Assembly: GCA_003541285.1 (NCBI GenBank)
Contig: DPMS01000505.1
Location: 1 to 8,617, forward strand
Reading direction: 5' to 3'
Source: Actinomycetota bacterium
GTDB lineage: Bacteria > Actinomycetota > Actinomycetes > Streptosporangiales > Streptosporangiaceae
Length of the DNA stretch: 8,617 bases
Below, piece after piece: positions 1-6,600 of this stretch. The notes below the pieces were generated by a model, which was not told where the DNA came from, did no database searches, and saw nothing but the letters and a program-made list of their open reading frames with translations. The position numbers and the translations under genes are program-made. How positions within the stretch are numbered: position 1 is the first letter of the stretch; the number at the start of each line of letters is the position of its first letter.

Positions 1-405
1 GGCATCAAGCCCGGCTGGACCCGGGTCAACTTCAACTACTTCATCTCCGACGCCACCCGCGACTACCTGATCGACGCGGTCGACCTGGTCGCGACCTACG
101 GGCACCGGCTACTGCCCGACTATCTGTTCGACCCCGGCACCGGGCTGTGGCGGCACCGGGCGGGTCCGGGCGAGCCGGCGTTGCGCCTGTCTGATGTCCG
201 GTATGACGGGAGCGGGCTCGTCTACCGGCACCACCGGGAGCGCGTGGGGGAGGAGGCGCTCGCGGCCCAGCTCGCGGCCGCCCGCCAGCTGCTGGCGGAC
301 CGCGGGGACCCGGCGGACCAGATCGAGGACGGCCCGACCGGGCTGCCCGATGATTTCGAGCGGCTCCGCTGGTTCCACCTGCCGCCGTCCTGCCTGGCCG
401 GGTAA
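1..405 (+). CDS. Class V aminotransferase-fold PLP enzyme, C-terminal fragment
   Basis: Frame 1 is open from the window edge to a TAA at 403-405, giving the last 134 residues of a protein whose start lies upstream. The first residues, GIKPGWTRVNFNYFISDA, followed by a helix around DYLIDAVDLVATYGHRLLPDY, match the small C-terminal domain of actinobacterial class V aminotransferase / cysteine desulfurase-like proteins, where the conserved Pro-Gly-x-x-Arg-x-x-x-x-Tyr segment precedes the last helices. The catalytic PLP-lysine domain is not in view, so the substrate (desulfurase, selenocysteine lyase or aminotransferase) cannot be told. The tail, about residues 45-134, is hydrophilic and charged. 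No functional link to the downstream regulator is visible; the 92-bp gap with repeats suggests a separate transcript. Family assignment is from recognition of the motif, not from a search. Confidence 0.72.
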   Translation, partial: GIKPGWTRVNFNYFISDATRDYLIDAVDLVATYGHRLLPDYLFDPGTGLWRHRAGPGEPALRLSDVRYDGSGLVYRHHRERVGEEALAAQLAAARQLLADRGDPADQIEDGPTGLPDDFERLRWFHLPPSCLAG

Positions 406-425
406 CGCGTCGGCACCACATCCCT

Positions 426-445
426 GCGGAACGGCCGCTGTCCGC
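426..445 (+). terminator. Possible weak hairpin after the aminotransferase gene
   Basis: GCGGA (426-430) and TCCGC (441-445) can pair around a 10-nt loop that itself contains CGGCCG. It starts 20 nt past the TAA of the aminotransferase. There is no T-tract, which is common for actinobacterial terminators but also means the hairpin could be chance in such GC-rich DNA. Confidence 0.25.
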
Positions 446-459
446 CATCAGCGATACCC

Positions 460-501
460 CGTTAGCGAGATCTCGTTTGTGAGATACCGTTTGGTGTATG
501 G
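460..501 (+). promoter_or_regulatory. Three 14-bp imperfect tandem repeats and palindrome at the HTH-gene start; candidate operator/promoter
   Basis: Three head-to-tail 14-nt units lie at 460-473 (CGTTAGCGAGATCT), 474-487 (CGTTTGTGAGATAC) and 488-501 (CGTTTGGTGTATGG). The first two agree at 10 of 14 positions; the third keeps mainly the CGTTTG part and runs into the ATG at 498. A perfect palindrome, CGAGATCTCG, sits at 466-475. ATACC-GTTT-GGTGT (484-497) is a near inverted repeat, and GATACC occurs at 453-458 and 483-488, 30 bp apart. The stretch is clearly A/T-richer than its surroundings. A regulator binding site, possibly for autoregulation by the XRE protein, is the natural inference. No good -35/-10 pair could be fixed. 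Confidence 0.5.
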
Positions 502-836
502 AACGACTTGGCGCGAGCGGGGACCCGCACGGGGCCGGCCAGCCCGGCGGGCCCGGCGAGCCGCGCCCGGGCGGCCCGGGCGGCCTGCCGCTGCTGCCGG
601 GGTTCCGGGAGATGGCCATCCGGCGCATGTCGGAGCAGCGCCGCCGTCTGGTCGGGGAACTCACCGAGCAGCGCAGGTCGGCGGGGCTGTCCCAGACCGA
701 GGTCGCGGCGCGGATGGGCACCTCGCAGTCGGCGGTTGCCCGGCTGGAGGCAGGTGACGTGGACGTCCGCGCCTCCACGCTCGAACGCTACGCCGCCGCG
801 ATAGGGAGCCAGATCACCTGGCGCCTGGAGGGCTGA
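498..836 (+). CDS. XRE-family helix-turn-helix transcriptional regulator
   Basis: A 112-residue protein. Residues 1-35 are Gly/Pro-rich and probably disordered. A basic helix follows (about 36-60, with FREMAIRRM), then a Cro/C1-type HTH at about 55-103. Within it, LSQTEVAARMGTSQSAVARLE (split over residues 64-84) shows the Gln of helix 2, the Gly-Thr-Ser turn and the recognition helix SQSAVARLE. The ending ITWRLEG is typical of small actinobacterial XRE proteins. It probably binds DNA as a dimer and controls its own unit. The ATG at 498 has no Shine-Dalgarno before it, so translation may be leaderless; internal ATGs at 612 and 627 would remove the Gly/Pro leader and also lack well-spaced sites. 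The stop at 836 is 26 bp before the ClpP-like gene, so the two are likely co-transcribed. Clp-linked HTH regulators (PopR of Streptomyces clpP3P4) are known, but orthology is not claimed. Confidence 0.82.
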   Translation: MERLGASGDPHGAGQPGGPGEPRPGGPGGLPLLPGFREMAIRRMSEQRRRLVGELTEQRRSAGLSQTEVAARMGTSQSAVARLEAGDVDVRASTLERYAAAIGSQITWRLEG

Positions 837-850
837 CCGGCGCCGCGGCA

Positions 851-857
851 GAGAGGA
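851..857 (+). promoter_or_regulatory. Ribosome binding site of the ClpP-like gene
   Basis: GAGAGGA ends 5 nt before the ATG at 863. This supports 863 over the adjacent in-frame ATG at 866, and shows that the gene is translated independently of the HTH gene's stop at 836. Confidence 0.65.
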
Positions 858-862
858 TTCCG

Positions 863-1600
863 ATGATGATCACGTACCGCGCCGGTGCCTACCCGCCCCG
901 GCCGCCGTTCCCGCCCTGGCAGCCAGGCCCGGAGCGGCCAGGGCCGCCGGGCCCGTCCCCGCAGCCGGGCCGCCCGGCGCACCCGGGTCCCAACCCGGCG
1001 ATCCAGCCCGCCCGCGTCTGGTTCGACCAGGGCGAATGGCCGGGACGGCTCTACGAGCGGCTGCTGAACCAGCGCATCGTGATGGCGCACGGCTGCCTGG
1101 ACGGCGAGTCGGCCACCAGGCTGTGCGCCCAGTTGCTCACCCTGGACGCCGAGGGGGACGGGCCGGTCCGGCTCGAACTGCAGAATCTCGATGCCGACCT
1201 GCCGGCGGCGCTGACGGTCATGGGCGTCCTGGACACCCTCCGCGTCCCGGTGACCGCGTATGCGGGCGGCCGGACCAGTGGGCCCGGGCTGGGCGTCGTG
1301 GCTGCCGCCCGGCACCGCCGCGCCTACCCGAACGCGTTCTTCGCGATGGCCGAGCCCAGGGTCAGCTTCGACGGCCCGGTGACCGCTGTCGCGGCACAGG
1401 AGGAGCAGGTCCGGGCCATGCTCTCCGAGCTGTACGCACGGCTCGCCGAGGCGACCGGGCACGAGGTGGAGGAGGTCCGGGAGGACGCCCGGCGGGGCCG
1501 GCTGCTCACGGTGGACCAGGCAATCGACTACGGCCTCATCGAAGGCTTCGCTGAGGCACGCGGCCCGGCCGGGCGGGGTCTGGCCGGGCTCGGCGGGTGA
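863..1600 (+). CDS. ClpP-fold (S14-like) protein, probably a catalytically dead pseudoprotease
   Basis: 245 residues; typical ClpP is about 200. Residues 1-50 are a Pro/Gly/Arg-rich extension. From about 61 the ClpP core is recognisable: LYERLLNQRIVMAHG (ClpP: ERLL..RIVFLGG), then AQLLTLDAEGDGPVRLELQN, then GGRTSG, YPNAFFAMAEP and RLLTVDQAIDYGLIEGF (ClpP: RFLSAPEAVEYGLVDSI). Against ClpP the glycine-rich NSPGGS loop forming the oxyanion hole reads QNLDAD (107-112). The catalytic His of the PNxxxxxHQP motif is Ala163, and the Asp before RFLSA is Gly212. Ser139 may correspond to the nucleophile, but one gap decides this. Loss of His, Asp and the Gly loop makes proteolysis unlikely. It may cap, assemble with or modulate true ClpP rings, or may only scaffold; this is inference. 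It is co-oriented with the XRE gene, and its 3' end overlaps the convergent transporter gene by 73 bp. Confidence 0.8.
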   Translation: MMITYRAGAYPPRPPFPPWQPGPERPGPPGPSPQPGRPAHPGPNPAIQPARVWFDQGEWPGRLYERLLNQRIVMAHGCLDGESATRLCAQLLTLDAEGDGPVRLELQNLDADLPAALTVMGVLDTLRVPVTAYAGGRTSGPGLGVVAAARHRRAYPNAFFAMAEPRVSFDGPVTAVAAQEEQVRAMLSELYARLAEATGHEVEEVREDARRGRLLTVDQAIDYGLIEGFAEARGPAGRGLAGLGG

Positions 1601-2514
1601 GCGGCACGCCGCCGCGGCCGTTCCACCGACACCACCAGCCCGACGCCGGCCACCACCACCGCGCCGCCGATGAGGATCGGCCAGGTCACCTTCTCGCCGA
1701 GGATGAGGGCGCCGAGCATCACCGCGACCATCGGGTTGACGTAGGCATAGGTCGCGGTGAGCGACAGCGGTGCGTTGCCGAGCAGCCAGACGTAGGCCGA
1801 GAACGCGGCCAGTGACCCGAACACGATCAGGTACGCCAGCGCCACCCAGGCCCGGGCGGGGATGGCGGCGGGGTGGACCTTGCCGAACTCACCGGTGGCT
1901 GCGCCCATCACCAGGAGCATCGCACCGGCCGCGAGCATCTCGTAGGTGGTCGCCACGAAGGGGTGGGACGGCAGCGGCAGGCGCGGCGAGGCGAACGATC
2001 CGGAGGACCAGGAGATCGTCGCCCCGATGATCAGCAGCACCCCCCACAGTCTGGTGCCGGCCGGGTGACTGCCGGGCAGCGCGAGGATCGCGATACCGAT
2101 GAACCCCAGTGCGGTGCCGGCCAGGGTTGCCCGGCGCGGAGTGTCCCTGGTGATCAGGCGCAGGCAGACCAGCCAGAGCGGCACCGCCGCGACGAGCAGG
2201 GCCGCCAGGCCAGACGGGACGGTCTGCTCGGCGACGGCCACCCCGCCGTTGCCGCCGGTCAGCAGCAGCACCCCGACCACGGCAGCAGACAGTGCCCGGC
2301 GCGGGGGCACCCGCAGGATGGCAGGCCCGTGCCGGAGCACGAGAAACACCGCCAGCAGGACCCCGGCACACAGGAAGCGCACGCCCATCGCGACCAGAGG
2401 CGGCGCGAACCCGACGATGACCCGGATGCCGAGATAGGTCGAGCCCCAGATGATGTACACCACGATCAGCGCGGCCCAGGTGGCCACCGGGCCCCGCCGC
2501 CTGCTGGACGTCAT
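1528..2514 (-). CDS. EamA/DMT-superfamily transporter (YedA/RhaT-like permease)
   Basis: A 328-residue inner-membrane protein with two EamA repeats and about ten hydrophobic segments near residues 12-32, 38-60, 75-95, 99-119, 128-147, 155-174, 187-206, 221-241, 251-272 and 277-297. The start of the first repeat, IIWGSTYLGIRVIVGFAPP, is the classic EamA signature, and the second repeat ends with the usual PMVAVMLGALILGEKVTW stretch followed by a final glycine/valine-rich helix. Such carriers export metabolites or amino acids; the substrate cannot be read from sequence. Residues 298-328 form an Arg/Pro-rich tail, and its codons lie antisense to the end of the ClpP-like gene, so the tail may be poorly constrained. 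The ATG at 2514 has no clear Shine-Dalgarno. It lies 87 bp downstream of the DHOD-like gene on the same strand and could be read through from the redox operon, but nothing ties it functionally to it. Confidence 0.9.
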   Translation of the reverse strand: MTSSRRRGPVATWAALIVVYIIWGSTYLGIRVIVGFAPPLVAMGVRFLCAGVLLAVFLVLRHGPAILRVPPRRALSAAVVGVLLLTGGNGGVAVAEQTVPSGLAALLVAAVPLWLVCLRLITRDTPRRATLAGTALGFIGIAILALPGSHPAGTRLWGVLLIIGATISWSSGSFASPRLPLPSHPFVATTYEMLAAGAMLLVMGAATGEFGKVHPAAIPARAWVALAYLIVFGSLAAFSAYVWLLGNAPLSLTATYAYVNPMVAVMLGALILGEKVTWPILIGGAVVVAGVGLVVSVERPRRRAAHPPSPARPRPAGPRASAKPSMRP

Positions 2515-2561
2515 GGGCGGGGTGCCGCAGTCACTGGGGCCATACCGTCATTCTCGTCGGC

Positions 2562-2580
2562 CTGGCGGGGCCGGGGCCAG
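2562..2580 (-). terminator. Possible GC-rich hairpin in the 87-bp gap after the redox operon
   Basis: CTGGC (2562-2566) and GCCAG (2576-2580) can pair around a 9-nt loop, 21 nt past the stop of the DHOD-like gene on the minus strand. No T-run follows. The rest of the gap (2515-2601) holds the upstream region of the transporter gene, where no convincing promoter hexamers were found. Confidence 0.3.
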
Positions 2581-2601
2581 CGGTTATCGGAGGCCGGACG
2601 G

Positions 2602-3606
2602 TCAGCGGGGGCCGTAGGTCTGGGTGGCCTGCTCGATGGCGGTCAGGTAACCGGCCCGTTCGTAGGCGGAACCGTAGTCGCCCGCCTGCACCGCCAGCAG
2701 GCCGCGCACCTCGTCCACCGACGAGAACCCCTTGCGCTCCATCCACTCCATCAGTTCGTCGATCAGCACCGCCGCGTGGGCCGGCCCGTGCCGCAGCAGG
2801 GAGGAGGTGGTCATCACCACATCGGCGCCGGCCAGCAGGTAGGCCGCCACGTCGTCCACGGTCTCCACTCCGGTACTGGCCGCGAGCGAGGCTCCCACCA
2901 GCCCGCGCAGACGGGCGATCCAGGACCGGGGCAGCGCCGCCTCCACCGGGTTCGACAGTTGCAGCCCCATGCTCACGGTCAGGGTCTCGGGGTCGATGTC
3001 GGTCTGCATGAACCGGTTGAACAGGACCAGCCCGTTCGCTCCCGCCCGGTCGAGCCGGACCGCCACCTCCCCGGCGGAGCTGAAGAAGGGCCCGAGCTTG
3101 ACCGCGACCGGGATGCTGACCGCCGCCTTGACCGTGGTCAGGATGTCCACGTAACGCTGCTCGACATCGCGCCCCGGCATGCGCGGGTCTGCGGGCAGGT
3201 AGTAGACGTTCAGCTCGATGGCGGCGGCGCCCGCCTCCTGCATGGCGGTCGCGTAGTCGGTCCAGCCACCGGCCGTGACCCCGTTCAGGCTGGCGATCAC
3301 CGGGACGCTGACCGTGGCCGTGGCCCGTGAGAGCAGATCCAGGTACCGGCGCGGCCCGGCCTCCCCATCGATGGCGGGCAGGTAGCTCAGGGATTCCGCG
3401 AAACTCTCCGATCCGCTCTCGGCGAGCCGCGCGTCCAGTTCGGCCTCCCGCCGCACCTGCTCCTCAAAAAGTGACGGCAGGACGATGGCTCCCACCCCGG
3501 CATCAGCCAGATGCTGGATGCCGGTGATGGTGCGCTGGATCGGGCCGGCCGAGGCGACCAGGGGGTTGCTCAGCGTCAGGCCCAGGTAGTTCGTAGTGAG
3601 ATTCAT
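2602..3606 (-). CDS. Dihydroorotate-dehydrogenase-like FMN TIM-barrel protein (non-canonical, nifJ-linked)
   Basis: A 334-residue cytosolic (beta/alpha)8 protein resembling the 'dihydroorotate dehydrogenase-like' group. FMN-barrel landmarks are NPLVASAGP (14-22), SLNG (106-109), ELN (131-133), VKL around Lys170, LFNRF (195-199), GASLAASTGV (238-247) and the phosphate-binding segment LAGADVVMTTSSLLRHGP (258-275). In true DHODs the ELNxSCPN loop carries the catalytic base (Cys in class 1, Ser in class 2). Here it reads ELNVYYLPADP (131-141), with Tyr136 at that place, so ordinary dihydroorotate oxidation is not expected; pyrD function is unlikely. No Fe-S cysteine motif is present, unlike PreA. 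The start at 3606 is chosen because AGGAG lies 6 nt upstream and the ATG overlaps the nifJ stop (ATGA). The same frame continues upstream within nifJ, but that part is not DHOD-like. The substrate is unknown; the context suggests a redox partner of NifJ. Confidence 0.85.
   Translation of the reverse strand: MNLTTNYLGLTLSNPLVASAGPIQRTITGIQHLADAGVGAIVLPSLFEEQVRREAELDARLAESGSESFAESLSYLPAIDGEAGPRRYLDLLSRATATVSVPVIASLNGVTAGGWTDYATAMQEAGAAAIELNVYYLPADPRMPGRDVEQRYVDILTTVKAAVSIPVAVKLGPFFSSAGEVAVRLDRAGANGLVLFNRFMQTDIDPETLTVSMGLQLSNPVEAALPRSWIARLRGLVGASLAASTGVETVDDVAAYLLAGADVVMTTSSLLRHGPAHAAVLIDELMEWMERKGFSSVDEVRGLLAVQAGDYGSAYERAGYLTAIEQATQTYGPR
3603..3606 (-). other. ATGA stop/start overlap between nifJ and the DHOD-like gene
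   Basis: On the minus strand the ATG of the DHOD-like gene (3606-3604) shares bases with the TGA of nifJ (3605-3603). This geometry usually means translational coupling by terminating ribosomes. Confidence 0.85.
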
Positions 3607-6600
3607 GCGTCGCTCCTGTGGGCATCCACCGGGCTCGGCGGGAACCTTTCTGGCCCCTGCGTCGCCATCTCCTCGTATGTGGCCCAGCGCCGGTTGACCT
3701 CCTGCTGGGCCAGGCCGAGCAGCCGCTCGGCCTCCGCCGGGTCGGCCTGGGCGAGGATGCGGTAGCGCAGTTCCCGCCCGGTGTACTCGGTGAGCGCTAT
3801 CCGCGGCCGGGGTGAGTCGAGCAGGAACGGGTTGCCCCCGCCTGCGCGCACCACCGGGTCGTAGCGCATCAGCGGCCAGTAGCCGCTGGCGACCGCGCGG
3901 TACTGCTGATCCATCCCGTCGCGCATCTCGATCCCGTGCGCGATGCAGTGGCTGTAGGCGATGACCAGTGATGGCCCCGGATATGCCTCCGCCTCCCGCA
4001 GCGCCCGCAGCGTCTGCTGCGGGTCGGCGCCCATCGCCACCCGGGCCACGTAGACGTTGCCATAGGCGATCGCCTGCAGTGCGAGGTCCTTCTTGGGCAC
4101 CGTCTTGCCGCCGGAGGCGAACTTGGCGACCGCGCCCAGCGGGGTGGCTTTCGAAGCCTGCCCGCCGGTGTTGGAGTAAACCTCGGTGTCGAGCACCAGG
4201 ACGTTGACGTCGCGGCCGCTGGCCAGCACGTGGTCGAGCCCGCCGGCGCCGATGTCGTAGGCCCAGCCGTCCCCGCCGACCAGCCACACACTGCGCCGCA
4301 CCAGGTGGTCGACGACGCTGAGCAGGTCCGCGACCGCGGGGATGGCGTGGCCAGCTGGCCCGCGCTGGCCCGCTGGCCCGTCCAGCCGCTGCAGGCGGCG
4401 CTTGAGTTCGGCGACCCGGGTGCGCTGGGCCGCGAACTCCGACTCCCGCTGCTGCGGGGCGTCCAGGATCTCGTCCACCAGTGGCGGCCCGAGCCGGTCG
4501 CGCAGTTCCGACAGCCGGGAGCGGGCCAGGCGCAGGTGCAGGTCAGCGGCGAGCCGGAAGCCCAGCCCGAACTCGGCGTTGTCCTCGAACAGGGAGTTGG
4601 ACCACGCCGGGCCGCGCCCGGCCGCGTCGGTGGTCCACGGGGTGGTCGGCAGGTTGCCGCCGTAGATGGATGAGCAGCCGGTCGCGTTCGCGATCATGAG
4701 CCGGTCGCCGAACAACTGCGAGAGCACCTTGAGGTAGGGGGTCTCGCCGCAGCCGGCGCAGGCACCGGAGAACTCGAACAGCGGCTGCAGGAACTGGGTG
4801 CCGCGGACGGTGCCGAAGTCCACCCGGGACCGCTCGTTGACCGGCAGCGACTCGAAGAATTCGATGCTGGCCCGCTGCGGTGCCACCAGCGGCTCACGGG
4901 CGGCGAGGTTGATTGCCTTCCGGTTCTGGTCGCCCGGCGCGCTCACGGGGCACGCTTCCACGCACAGGCCGCATCCGGTGCAGTCCTCGACGTAGACCTG
5001 GAGGGTGTAGCGGGCGTCCGGCAGCCCGCGGGCGTCCAGCGGGGCCGACGCGAACCCGTCCGGCGCACCGTCGAGGCGGGCGGCGTCGTAGAACTTGGAC
5101 CGGATGACGCTGTGCGGGCAGACGAAGCTGCAGTTGCCGCACTGGATGCACAGGTCCGGGTCCCAGGCGGCGACCTCGTCGGAGATGTTGCGCTTCTCGT
5201 AGGCGGTGGTGCCGCTGGGGTAGGTGCCGTCCGCGGGCAGCGCGCTCACCGGGAGGGCGTCCCCGTGGCCGGAGATCATCGCGGCGGTGACCGTGCGCAC
5301 GAATTCGGGCGCGCTAGCAGGCACCGGCGGCGGCGCGCCCCGGCTGGCGGTCACCCGCCCCGCGATCTCCACCCGGTGCAGCGCCGCCACTGCCGCGTCC
5401 ACCGCGGCGTGGTTGCGCTTGACGACCTCCTGCCCGCGGCGCCGGTAGGTCTTGCTGATGGACTTCTTGATCGCGGCGATCGCCTCGTCCGTGGGCAGCA
5501 CACCGGAGATGGCGAAGAAGCAGGTCTGAAGGACCGTGTTCACCCGCCCGGCCAGTTCCGCTTCGCGGGCCACCCGGTTGGCGTCGATGGCGTACAGGGT
5601 GATCTGCTTGGCCAGGATCTGCTCCTGTGCCTCGCGGGGCAGGCTGTCCCAGACCTCGCCGGGCGGGCGCGGGGTGTTGAGCAGCAGCGTCGCGCCGGGC
5701 GCCGCCCGGTCGAGCACCTCTGCCCGCTCGATCAGCCCCGGGTGGTGACAGCCGACGAAACCGGCCTGGCTGACCAGGTAGGGCGCCCTGATAGGGGCCG
5801 GCCCGAACCGCAGGTGGGAAACCGTCTGCGAACCCGACTTCTTCGAGTCGTAGACGAAGTACCCCTGCGCATGCTTTCCGGCATCACCCAGGATCTTGAT
5901 GGTGTTCTTGTTCGCACCCACGGTCCCGTCCGAACCGAGCCCGAAGAACACCGCGCGCAGCGTTTCGCGGGACTCGATGTCCAGCGCCGGGTCATAGGGC
6001 AGGCTCGTGGCGCTGACGTCGTCGATGATGCCGATGGTGAACCGCCGCTTGGGCTTGCCGCTGGCGAGGTCGGCGAAGATCCCGGCGGCCATGCCCGGGG
6101 TGAACTCCTTGGAGGAGAGCCCGTACCTGCCGCCGGTCACCACCGGCATGATCTCCCGTTCGCCCGCCGCGTGAGCCTCTGCCAGCGCGGCGAGCACGTC
6201 CAGGAACAGCGGCTCACCCAGCGACCCGGGCTCTTTGGTCCGGTCCAGCACCGCGACCCCGGTCGCCGTGCTGGGCAGCGCCGCCAGCAGCGCCGCGCCC
6301 GGGAACGGGCGGTACAGCCGCACCTGGACGACACCCACCCGTTCCCCGGCGGCGGCGAGGTGCTCCGCGGTCTGGGCGGCGGTCTGCGATCCGGAGCCCA
6401 TGACGACTATCACCCGCTCCGCCTGCGGGTGCCCGTAGTACTCCATCAGGCGGTACTGGCGCCCGGTACGCCCGCCAAGCACATCCATCGCCGCCTGCAC
6501 CGCCTCGGGGACGGCGGCGTAGTACGGGTTGACCGTCTCCCTGGCCTGGAAGTAGACGTCGGGGTTCTGGGCGGTGCCGCGGATGAACGGCCGGTCCGGC

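Noticed and set aside
41..778. Long arginine/proline-rich open frames around the aminotransferase and HTH genes
   Set aside because: They are shadows of supported genes, with low-complexity Arg/Pro/Gly composition and no start signals.
1873..3330. 485-residue open frame on the + strand
   Set aside because: It crosses the transporter gene, the intergenic gap and the DHOD-like gene on the opposite strand. Its composition is Gln/Arg/His/Gly-rich and there is no domain.
2602..4287. A 561-residue reading of the DHOD-like gene extending into nifJ
   Set aside because: The first 227 residues are an out-of-frame reading of NifJ. A proper Shine-Dalgarno and ATGA overlap fix the start at 3606.
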